From Larimichthys crocea (taxonomy: Eukaryota > Chordata > Actinopteri > Sciaenidae), in NCBI RefSeq assembly GCF_000972845.2, contig NC_040022.1, positions 15,715,865 through 15,779,864 of the forward strand: 64,000 bases of DNA. Reading direction: 5' to 3'. The position numbers and the translations under genes are program-made. Below, piece after piece: positions 21,306 through 30,935 of the stretch. Numbering within the stretch: position 1 is the first letter of the stretch; the number at the start of each line of letters is the position of its first letter. The notes beneath the pieces are model-generated. The model was not told the DNA's origin. It worked only from the letters and a program-made list of their open reading frames with translations, and ran no database searches.

Positions 21306-22403
21306 TCATTCATGCTTACCATAGCCGTCGTATCCATCACGGTAGGTTCCAGAGCGGTCACTATATCCACCCTGACCCCTGGAAGACAGACAAACATTTG
21401 TTATTGCATTACATTTAAGAAACAATCTGTGCAACCAAATGTGCAGTTCATTAAGTTTCTTACCTATTGTCTCTGTAGCCGCTTGAGGAGTATCCTCCGC
21501 CGCCGCCGCCTCCACTCCTGTATCCGCCGCTACCACCAAAGCTCCTCTCTCCACCCCCGAAACATCTGTCACCATAGTTCCTGTCACCACCATAGCTCCT
21601 GTCGCCATTATATCCCCCACCTCCAAAGATAATTTGATAGTGACAAATGAGAAAAACATGGGAGACATTAATAGTAATTAGAACAAGCCAGAGTCACACT
21701 ACAGTCAACCGGTTTTCACCTCTGGAGTAACCTCGCCCACCTCTCCCCCTGCTTCCACTGAATCTGCTGCCACGCTGGCCCGATGAAAAACCACCTCTGG
21801 AGCGTCCACCCTTTCCTGCTTCATCCACACGAATAGCCCGACCATCTAGAGACTGCAAGAAGGGAAAAGGGTCACAAAGCGATCCAAAAAAAATAAAAAA
21901 ACCCACAAAATTGCAATATTGCAAACACAAGTGAGCCATGTTTTTTTTATTAGAGCTACAAAAAAGGTATGCAGATATGAAGGTTATTATAAAACTAATC
22001 ATTTTGTAATAAATTCAAAATGCACATAAACATTTAAATAGTGTGTAATCATGCAGTTCATTTACCTTGCCGTTCATTGCTGTCATTGCGTCTTTAGCGT
22101 CCTCTGCATTATCGTATTTCACAAAGCCGAAACCGCGAGATCTGCCCGTCTCTTTGTCTCTGATCACATCCACTAGTGGAGGAAACGAAAGCACGTTTTT
22201 TAGAACAGAATAAAAAAAATCCAGACACGGACCTTAAAAGCAATGATTAGATGCATATAAAATAAACGCGTAATCGTCGAAAAGTAACAAAATAAATATT
22301 CACCTTTTTCGATGGTTCCATATTTGCCGAAGGCCGCAGCCAGAGACTCCTCGCTGGTCTCGAAGCTCAGTCCTCCGATGAACAGTTTACCCTCGTCCGA
22401 CAT
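21306..22403 (-). CDS. cirbp: Cold-inducible RNA-binding protein (RRM plus RGG/Gly-rich tail)
   Basis: Stress- and cold-induced RNA-binding protein that stabilises mRNAs and shuttles between nucleus and stress granules. Minus-strand exons, 5' to 3': 22403-22304, 22172-22066, 21852-21720, 21620-21464, 21378-21306. Phases agree and give 189 aa. Residues 1-80 are one RRM: RNP2 is LFIGGL, then [20 protein letters not shown], and RNP1 is RGFGFVKY, followed by [14 protein letters not shown]. Next come [15 protein letters not shown], an RGG-rich block, then a Gly/Tyr/Arg/Asp tail ending in a [16 protein letters not shown] sequence, comparable to the SYATHNE end of mammalian CIRBP. A 5'UTR exon is predicted at 23098 to about 23160, and the first coding exon begins at 22414 with 11 nt of leader. 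The last coding exon contains a consensus donor (GTAAGC) 15 nt before the stop, so an alternative C-terminus is possible. Confidence 0.93.
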
Positions 22404-23097
22404 CTTTAATGTAGCTAAGAAAGAGAGAGATCACAAAACATTTACAAAACACCGTTTAAATTAAAAAAATCCGCAACTGCCTCTCCTCATAAACAGCGGA
22501 GCGCACACGCAGCACTAAAGTAGGTCATCGGTCCCGTTATGGCAGAGAAATACACGCGGGTTATTGTCTTTAAAGCGCTTTTATTTCAGCAGTGCCGCTG
22601 CTGATGCTTTAATAAAAGACTCTTAGAAATAAAATCATGTAGCTTGATTACATTTTAAAGTGAGTTACCGCCTTTTCTGAGCGCGGCGGGTCTAGGCCTC
22701 AGGCCCGTAAACGTGGTACCGTTTGACTAGCGGATTAGCCAGCTAGCTACAATTTTCCCTTTCAGCGCCATTTTGTGGCACCGAGCTTCACTTTGTTTCA
22801 CCGCCCGACAAGCACGGCTAAAAAAACAAAAACACACAAAAACAGATACAGTTTCTGTTTTCACGCAGCGTGTTTCCTCTTAAAGCAGCTCAGTGCGCAT
22901 CATATGATGAGATATAGCGCCAACTTACGGATTTAACGTCAAATCAGATTTAACGCGCGTTTTTTTGTTTTTTATTAAAAAAAATGAGGATTGCAGATTA
23001 AGTAGCAAACATATGAGTTGTGTATAGATACAGAGAGATAAGTACGCATGTAACTCACTGTGTAAATTAAATAAAGAAGCGTTGGAGCTGGTCTTAC

Positions 23098-23165
23098 CTC
23101 GTGTGTAGCGGTGGAGCAGAGGAGGAGCGGCGCTGCAGGTCGAGTGAGAGAGGAGAGAGAGCGCG
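23098..23165 (-). other. Predicted non-coding first exon of cirbp
   Basis: On the minus strand a GC-rich segment ends in GAG followed by a consensus donor GTAAGACC at 23097-23090. It pairs in position with the acceptor at 22415-22416 just upstream of the cirbp ATG. The 5' boundary is a guess from base composition. Confidence 0.5.
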
Positions 23166-23190
23166 CGCCGCTTTTCACTGCGCTGCGCCG

Positions 23191-23198
23191 TGACGTCA
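23191..23198. promoter_or_regulatory. CRE palindrome TGACGTCA in cirbp promoter
   Basis: Perfect CRE/ATF site directly upstream of the predicted non-coding first exon of cirbp, within a GC-rich patch. Confidence 0.5.
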
Positions 23199-23287
23199 CG
23201 TTCCCTCCGCTCATTGGAGGCTCACCGAGAGACACAGCGACACCTCGAGGACAGATGGACGCATGTGTTTGTTTGTCTGTGTGTCCT

Positions 23288-23670
23288 GCAGGCATGTTTT
23301 ATAATGTGTTTATATCAGGTGTGTCCAAAAAAACACAGGCCAGATTTGACAGTGTGAAGATGCCCGGGAGTCATTTTTTTAAAATGGAGAGAGGAACAAT
23401 AAAAGTTACATATAAAGTGCACTGTTCTATAACAATTTTATTTTCATTGTCACAAAATCTAAGCCAATCAGGCGTGAACAAATCTAAAAAATCTTTCTTT
23501 CAGGCATGTTTTGTTTTCATGTAATGTGTTTATATCAGGTGTGTCCAAAAAAGAGGCCAGGTTTGACAGTGTGAAGATAAAGAACAATGTTTTTTAAATG
23601 GAGAAATGAACGATGAAAGTTACATGCAAAATGCACCGCACAAGTGGCAATGTCACCAAACCAGAATCAG
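23288..23670. repeat. Tandem duplication, period about 220 bp, upstream of cirbp
   Basis: Two direct copies share ordered words: GGCATGTTTT, AATGTGTTTATATCAGG (23303 and 23523), GTGTGTCCAAAAAA, TTTGACAGTGTGAAGAT, then an AAATGGAGA word and GAAAGTTACAT-like sequence. The copies differ by small indels and substitutions. No coding potential. Confidence 0.8.
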
Positions 23671-23674
23671 AAAT

Positions 23675-24572
23675 ACTTTACTAGATTAGACTAGATCCAC
23701 CACGGGGAAATTTACTTGTTACAGCAGAGGAACGTGTAGCATACACTGCAGAATTAGTAGAAAGTAGTAGAAATAGTAGAAAAGGCACACAAAAAAAACA
23801 CAGTAAACAGACAGAAATATCTATAACCTACACAATAAACACGAAAAACAATCAACCTTCAAACAGACAAGTACTGAGGATAGAGAGAGAGAGACTTATT
23901 GTGAGTAATACAAAGTAAGATTAAAATATATAATTCTTGTGCTTCTCTTTCTCTTGTGTCACATCCACAGGTACATAACACCAGCAGTTATGTCCTTAAA
24001 GGTTCAAATGCTTTGTTATGTCAACAAAAAAAAAGTCAAATCTTCCAGCCATACAGTATCTGACACTCCTAGCAGGCCATAAATAATATATTATAAAAAT
24101 GAAGCTTCAGGCTGCATGAAATCTGACTGCAGGCCATGATTGGCTGTACTTTGACATCCCTGTTTTATATTCTTTATGCTGTCATTGGTTTTCTATATGT
24201 AGTTTCTAAAAATGTGTCTATGACTTGAAAACATGCAAAATGCAAATACATTTCTCTCCTCATAAGTTATATATTTAGTTTATATAATTGTCAGAAAAAG
24301 TCAGATATGCCTCCCACACACAGACACTGGATTCAGGATGTAATGGCACAGTTGAAACACACAATCAGGGGATCAGCTCAGACATTTTACAAGGTCTGGC
24401 AGCTATTTTAAATTATTTTAAAAAATTATATTATAAATTACCTGCTAGAGACACTGGGAAATAACTGATTCACACATGTTTTTTGTGTTATTGTTTTGTA
24501 TGTTGGGGTTGCTGTTTGGGGACTTGTTGATTGTGTTGTGAAGTGTTTACAATTCAAAATCCAATAAAATAT

Positions 24573-24612
<40 letters not shown>

Positions 24613-25100
24613 TTATATTTTTAAATTAGTGTTTTTTAACGTCCAGTAATATCTCATTAAAACAACCAAGACAAATTCCTCTCCCTGCGCAGAGGGGAGT
24701 CGCTCTACAGGGTGATGGCAGTGGGCAAGAATGATTTCCTGTAGCGATTCTTTTTACAGTGGAGCTGCAAGAGTCTACGACTGAATCCGCTCTGTTGTCT
24801 GACCAGGAGGTCATGAAGTGGATGGGAGTCATTGTTCATAATGTTGCAATCTTTTTTCAACAATCAGATGCAGGGGCTCCATAGCAGTCCCCAGCACAGA
24901 ACCGCCTACTTCTCTCACCTCACTTAAATGTCCACTGTGGCTGGAGGCTTTCAGATTCATTGATCCCCCGGGGGGGAAAAGTTTTACACATATAGGCCAC
25001 ACATACACACAAAGGGTTTATAGACATGCAAATGTGGAGAGATGGTGGAAGGATAGGCAGCCAAGTAGCTCCACCCTGGGAGCAGTCATTGTTATTGCTT
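23675..25100 (-). repeat. Cluster of degraded teleost retroelement fragments
   Basis: Three recognisable pieces: 23680-23830 (ATACTTTACTAGATTAGACT, then CCACGGGGAAATTTACTTGT); 24640-24900, with words from a common fish repeat such as CTACAGGGTGATGGCAGTGG, TTTCCTGTAGCGATTC and GTCATGAAGTGGATGGGAG; and 24950-25090, with a CATTGATCCCCC head, ACATGCAAATGTGGAGAGAT and GGCAGCCAAGTAGC, a truncated copy of the SINE-like element seen complete at 34.3 kb. An (AT)n run separates the pieces. Superfamily assignment is uncertain. Confidence 0.6.
24577..24609. repeat. (AT)n microsatellite
   Basis: Uninterrupted AT dinucleotides inside the degraded repeat cluster between cirbp and midn. Confidence 0.9.
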
Positions 25101-26345
25101 TTATATTGTTGTATTTTTTTCCTTTCAATGATTGCATGAATTTCCCAATGATCCTTTTTCTATACCATAAAATACAAAAAATACCAAACAAATTAACTAA
25201 CTAACAAATTAACTAAAAAGATTACCTACCATGAACTCAGAAAAATTATGATTCTTACATGTTTTTTCATAAGACCCTTTCTGCAAGCAACCTCAATATT
25301 CAGGAGATGATTCTTTGCAAACTTTATGTGGTTCTTTGAAGTACTTTAAGGTTTTTCAATTATTTGGTGGTGGGTAATAATGTCAAATTAGGGTTGTAAC
25401 TAACAGTTATTTTCTCAGCTAATCTCAGTATTTTGGTCTACAAAACATCAGAAAACAGAGAAAGATTCACATCACAGTTTCTCATATGCCAAGTTAACAT
25501 CTTGAAATGTTTTTCTGTCTGAGAAGAAGTCCAGAACTGTTTAAATGTTTTATGATGAAGGAGACAGAAATGCACAAGAATTCCCCACAAGAATAGTTGT
25601 TGATTTTTTTAAATCAAAAAACATCAACATCAAACTATACTCCCACAACAAATTGTTTATTAGAACATGCTCTCTGGGTAGACAAACAATGATTTTATTT
25701 TTTTTATTTAAATATTAGATCAAATAAGTTGGAGAGTTGTTGGTTTTGCATTTTTTTGTTGAATATCACTGCCAATTTGCTTCAATCTTTGATTTCTACA
25801 AGTGGAAGAATCCTACATCAGTTTGTACATCCTCGCATGACAACAGTCTAAGCCAAAAAATGTCTTGTGGTCTGAGCATTCTAAAAGGTTTTATAGTCTG
25901 CACTTTCAATGTACAAATGTCAACTGTGATTCAGTACCTTAAGCAAGGCATACAACATTTACTGTTTATATGAAGATCAGTTTGTTTGTACTGGACAGCC
26001 TCCATGTGTGAAGGTGTGTGGCTGCCTTTAAATCTGGGACATACTCCGATGACTTGCAAAGCAAGCAAAGAGATTAAATACACAAACAGTTCTTAGGAGA
26101 TCGGCTGCTCTGTATCAACGGGAGCAGCCAAAATGTATTTGAGATGAAGACTGAGGGCAGTAGAGTGTAGGGTGTGAAACCGAATCATTAGGTTTGTTAC
26201 GTATAGAGATATGTTGAGCCTGAATGAAGTTGTAAATAAAATAAATGAATGACAGATAAACATGAATTTAACAGATAAAAATAGTCTTAACATTCCATGT
26301 CAGAAAAGAGCTTGAGACACACATTCGTCCAGGTTTTTTCTATTT
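25100..26345. other. Intergenic AT-rich sequence downstream of midn
   Basis: No exon, RNA gene or clear repeat recognised. It lies between the repeat cluster and the likely midn 3' end. Confidence 0.45.
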
Positions 26346-26350
26346 TTTTC

Positions 26351-26356
26351 TTTATT
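26351..26356 (-). terminator. Candidate polyadenylation signal for midn
   Basis: TTTATT on the plus strand reads AATAAA on the minus strand, about 480 bp past the midn stop codon, in a T-rich (plus-strand) tract. Confidence 0.4.
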
Positions 26357-26834
26357 TTTTGCATGTTTTTTCCCCTTCTTTGTTGTTTACATTTTAATAT
26401 TGCATAAGTAAAACATGTTAGAGGAGCATCCCCTGCACAGAACAAACATACAGTTTACATTCAGGACAGTTAAGGCATTGGAATACATAAAGAAACACAC
26501 AGAAAGAGGTCTTTGTACAAAACACCAAGATGTATAACATGAAAATGTACATTTTGTGACACGTGCTACATAACAATGAGAGCCATTGTATTGCATGAAG
26601 GAACATGCTCAGTACAGCGACACCCACAAGAATCTGACTCCTGGGATCTGACATTCTTTAGAAATGCTCATAGTGTAAAAATAACAACAAAGCATGCACT
26701 CTGCTGCTCTTTCACCTATTCCACAAGGTTACAGCTCAGTTCTGGTTTCCATGATGGTTCCCTCTCTTCATTAGGGGAGGTGCCCTAGTATCAGAAGTGC
26801 TATCACAGCAGGTAGATCTTTTCCATCTAGGAGA

Positions 26835-29616
26835 CTAGGGACGATGGTGACGATGCTGGTATGGGTAAGATGTCTGTGAGTGGTGTGAGTTCCTGCGAGT
26901 TCGCCTGCGAAGACGCCTCTGATGCATCAAAAACTGCAGGCGCTCGAGCTTAGATTGCAATGCTTGATTCTCCTGTGTGGACGAGTGGAGGGGGTGGCTC
27001 TCCTCACCTATGAGAGAGGGAGGAAATAACAACATGTTAGACATGCAACCTAAAAATACTGTTACGGTTTGTTGGTTTGAATAATTCAGTTTATTATTAG
27101 AAATATATTCACAACATTTGGTCTTTTTTTGTTGTTGGTAGGAATAGGAAATAATGGAGAGAAGAAGGTTCTATAAATTCATGATAAACCAGGGACCTAC
27201 ACATAAGGACCCTGAAGAGGGTCACAAGATCATTTCTGAGGGTTGCAAAATGGGTGGAAAATAAAATAAAATAATATATTGTGGCAAGCAGTGCTCAAGA
27301 ATGTCAAGCCTTTGATGACATTCAAGGAAAAAACACAAGAACACTATAGAGATACACTTTTTAAACCAACCCAGTGACCTCAGTAATATGAAAATATATG
27401 TCTATCTAATATAAAAATAAAGTAGACATGTTGTTTGTAAAGGTGCCGTTCTACCAACATATTTAAAAACACTAATTCAATCAAAATGAAATTGATTGTT
27501 TTTCTGTCTGTGGGCAAAGCAGTGGCCGTCCTGTGTGAGTTTGGTAGCCTCCATGTGTTATATTAAAGTAATCCCTGAAGAGATTATTATTATTTTAGTG
27601 GGTCATGACTCTTAAAGGTTGAGAACCACTGTAATAGAGCACATACTTTGCTTTGTCATGCAAGTACACATAGCAAATGTAGGCTAAAAGGTTAAAGTAA
27701 AGATGAAACTCCAATCCAGAAGTCAAAATAATGGAAATAAAAGGAAGGAAAGAATAAAAAAAGAGTAGCAAGTGAAATGTAGACTGTAGGCCGAGTCATG
27801 GACTCCCCCTACACACACTAAACACTTCATGACTGAGTAAATACAACCTTTTATCACAGCACCATAAGTTTAGTCAGTCTTTAAGCCTTATATATTTGCA
27901 TAAGGACTGTAGTATAAATACAATCTTCAGTAACTGCTCAATCCAAAATTAAATGGGTCAAGCTCACCTGAAGTTTTACTGAGCTGATCTGCCCTCTGGG
28001 TCACCGGTGATTTGCTTTTTGCTTTGCTTTGCTCAGAGCTGACTGAAGAGTTTGACGCAGGACTGTGGAGATGAGGGAGGGCGGGTTGAGCCCCCTGATG
28101 GTGGTAGGCTGCTCTGAGGAGGTCATTGAGGATCTGGAGAATGATGTTGATGCCACTCCGAGGATGGTGGATGCTGCTCTGACTGCAAGGGCCCAGAGTG
28201 CCTGATGGGATAAGAAGAGAGCAGGGTGGAAATGAGAAAGGGTAGTGGACGAAAAAGAAGAAGTAGTATCTGTCTATCTATATGAAACTAATCTAATTGT
28301 GTTGTTCTGACGTCTTCAGGTCTCTCCTGCCCACACACTTACCAGAAAAAGTCCCAGAGAAGATGCCTGGAGAGTGGCTCACAAAACTTTCTATGACTGC
28401 TCCTGGCTGCTTGCACAGCTCTGCAGTGGATGAAGCATGAACACCACTCTGTAAAACAAGAAGGAAAAAGATTATCTCCATTTTGTGTATCTTATACATG
28501 CACGTACACTTATATATGCTAATAATACATAGACAGACAGTTGAATATGTAAGGCTAACCTCTTGAAAGGTTGAGGCTGGCGCTGGGCTCTGGGGACCAG
28601 GAATGGAGCCAGTGGGAGATGATGAACAGACCGGTGTGGCTGCTTGCAGTGGACAGCTGGGATGTGGACAACCAGATGAAAAAAGTGGGGTTGAAATACT
28701 AGAAGAAGATGTGTGTGTAGAGTTGGGAGGACAGGGCTGATGTGGAGACGAGTGATGATGGCAGTTCACAGCAGTGGCAGTGGTGGAGGAGTGGGGCATG
28801 GGAGCTGTTGAGTTAGAAGAAGTTCTGGGGCTTTGAGCGCTAAACTGGGTCGAGGACGCGGAGTCAGAAGAGTCTGGAGTTGGAGTGGAGGTTTGGGAGG
28901 CAGGTGAGGTAGTGGATCCCGTGGAATTGGTCCAGGCAGAGTCAGGGTGGCTTGTCCTGACTGTGGTGGGCAGTCCTGTTTGACGCTCGCTGCTGCTGCT
29001 GCTGCTGCCCTCAGCTCTCAGGCCCCAGTGCTGCTGCTGCAGCTCTGCCACATTCTGTGCAGACAGCTGGAGCTGCACGTACATCACATGGGCACCAATT
29101 CCCAGGTTAATGGTCAGAGGTGAGCGTCCAGACAGGAAGTCACTGATCTGTCGGGAAAAAAAAACACTTCAGAGTTAAAATTTACCATCTTTAAGATTTC
29201 AATTATGGTTAATTGCCATTACCAAGGTAACAGAGAGTGCTGTTTAGCAAACAACAGAGGAGCAACCGATAGATCTGCCAAATAAACTAGATGACTTTGG
29301 ATGAGAGGCGGGGTACACCCTGGACAAGTTGCCAGTTCATCACAGAGAACATAGAGACAAACAAACAATTCACACCTACAGGAAGTCAGTAGCAACTAAA
29401 AGCAGTATTAAAAATGTGGTTTCACTTCATATATATATATCTTGAGGTTTATAACTTTAAATAAACTTTAGGTCCCTGTACTCTGCTTGAACTTTATCTT
29501 TAAGTGAAGCATGTAGCTGTATAGAAGTGTATGTATGACTATATGACTGTCAGATAGTGAGCATTTCCTTTGTTAAGTATATGATGCAATAATATTCGCA
29601 TATGCATTCATCAGAA

Positions 29617-29690
<74 letters not shown>

Positions 29691-30627
29691 TGTGTTTGTG
29701 TGTGGGAGGGGGGGGGTTAATTTCCTAAAACAGTTGAGTCATTGTCCAAAAAACACCACATATCTCCAACACTGGTAATTTCTTTATTTTTATTTGGGTT
29801 CAAGAAGATTATCCTACTTTTTGAGAAGATTAATCATTGAAAACCCGCACCTGATGAACTCTCACAAAGGTAAAATGTTTATGTGTTTCACAGGACAGCA
29901 GTGTGTTACATACAATTACACAAAATATGCAGACACACAAACTCACACACACACCTGTGCATAGTTTGAATGACTGAGATATCTTCCTGGTGTGTGTATG
30001 TGTTGACAGCACACAGTGAGAATCACTCACCTGGACTTCTGTTAAACTTTCCAAGACGTCTATTATACTCCTCTCAGCTTTGACAGTCGAGCACTGTGGC
30101 AGTAAAAAAAAAGGACAAACAGTTCAAGGAAGTGTGATTGAATACTTTTTTTCCTCTAGTGTAAGATGTGCATTGGATTACTACTTACTACTAAACCAGC
30201 TTCAATGACAGGTACCAGGGTCAGTTTGCTGCCATCTGCTACACCCAGGTCCATCAGCTTTCCTGCAGTCAGCTGCCTGCCACGTACACATTATATAGTC
30301 AGCATAAATTACTAAATAATAAAGTGTCTGGCCTACATGGAGCATCAGTGTAAATATATAAATAAATAAAACAACTCACCTGTCTCTGTATAAGAGGACG
30401 ATTCTGTTTGTTTGCAGTCTGAGTTTCTGCGAGATGTGTGTCCTCAGCCCCTCCACGGTCTCTCCTCGGGGGACGGTGAGCTCCACCGGGCTGCCGGTGG
30501 TTGAGGTGATGGATAAACGCATGGTGGGCTGACCGGTGGAGGTGGAGACCCCAGTCCCGAAGCAAGCAGAGCGGCCCGGGGTAAAGCTACAGAGGCCCCG
30601 CTGCTGCTGCTGCTGCTGCTGCTCCAT
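26835..30627 (-). CDS. midn: Midnolin (ubiquitin-like domain, proteasome adaptor)
   Basis: Nuclear adaptor that carries short-lived nuclear proteins such as immediate-early transcription factors to the proteasome without ubiquitination. Minus-strand exons: 30627-30380, 30276-30189, 30093-30031, 29147-28560, 28448-28343, 28201-27968, 27007-26835. Phases agree and give 499 aa. Landmarks: an N-terminal poly-Gln run; a ubiquitin-like domain ([20 protein letters not shown] through [20 protein letters not shown] to [11 protein letters not shown]); [20 protein letters not shown] and [20 protein letters not shown] (Catch region); a long Ser/Thr/Pro-rich linker; [40 protein letters not shown]; and a C-terminal basic helix with [20 protein letters not shown]. 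The protein stops about 20 residues after this helix, whereas the human protein continues with an acidic tail ending near WKPEV. See the finding on the C-terminus. Confidence 0.93.
27185..27635. repeat. Degraded hAT-like repeat in midn intron
   Basis: The right end reads GTGGGTCATGACTCTTAAAG followed by a GTTGAGAACCACTG word, a typical terminal sequence of non-autonomous hAT elements in vertebrates. The left part has GAGGGTCACAAGATCATTTC. The left terminus is not clear and no target-site duplication was confirmed. Confidence 0.45.
29300..29385. repeat. Short teleost repeat fragment (GGCGGGGTACACCCTGGACA)
   Basis: Contains GGCGGGGTACACCCTGGACA, GCCAGTTCATCACAGAGAAC and ACAATTCACACCTA, a string of words I recognise as a common interspersed fish repeat. 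It lies in a midn intron. Confidence 0.55.
29621..29706 (+). repeat. (TG)n microsatellite
   Basis: Long, slightly interrupted TG tract followed by a G run, in the midn intron between the exons at 29147 and 30031. Confidence 0.95.
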
Positions 30628-30867
30628 TCAGCTGATTAACTGTGAAAAATCCAAATTAAAAATCAAACTCAGCTCTTTAGATTGAATTAAACTTCTCAGT
30701 CTTGCTCCACATTCCTTAGTGGACGCTGCAAAACATGTTTAAACATTAAAAATGAAAGATTACAGAGCGCTTTACCCACAACAGGCTGGAACAGTTCCTC
30801 TTTCTGGCTGTGACAGACGCAGCACTACTCCACCGAGCGTAAAACACACCACCCCAGCCGGTGTAAG

Positions 30868-30935
30868 CCCCGCCCATACCAAACACACAGCCAATCAGCG
30901 GGAGAGGTGACGTTACACAGTCTGTACCGTCCAAT
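30868..30935 (-). promoter_or_regulatory. midn promoter elements (GC box, two CCAAT boxes, CRE-like site)
   Basis: Upstream of midn on the minus strand are CCCCGCCC (30868-30875), CCAAT at 30891-30895 and 30931-30935 (inverted relative to midn), and TGACGTTA at 30908-30915. The spacing of 40 bp between the CCAAT boxes fits NF-Y-driven TATA-less promoters. The first coding exon is preceded by a consensus acceptor near 30639, so a non-coding exon at about 30780-30850 is likely. Function is inferred. Confidence 0.45.

Noticed and set aside
21430..21668. Ala/Val/Thr-rich minus-strand frame over the cirbp Gly-rich exon
   Set aside because: It is the +1 shadow of the RGG/Gly-rich coding frame; the spliced frame gives the Gly/Tyr/Arg sequence expected for CIRBP.
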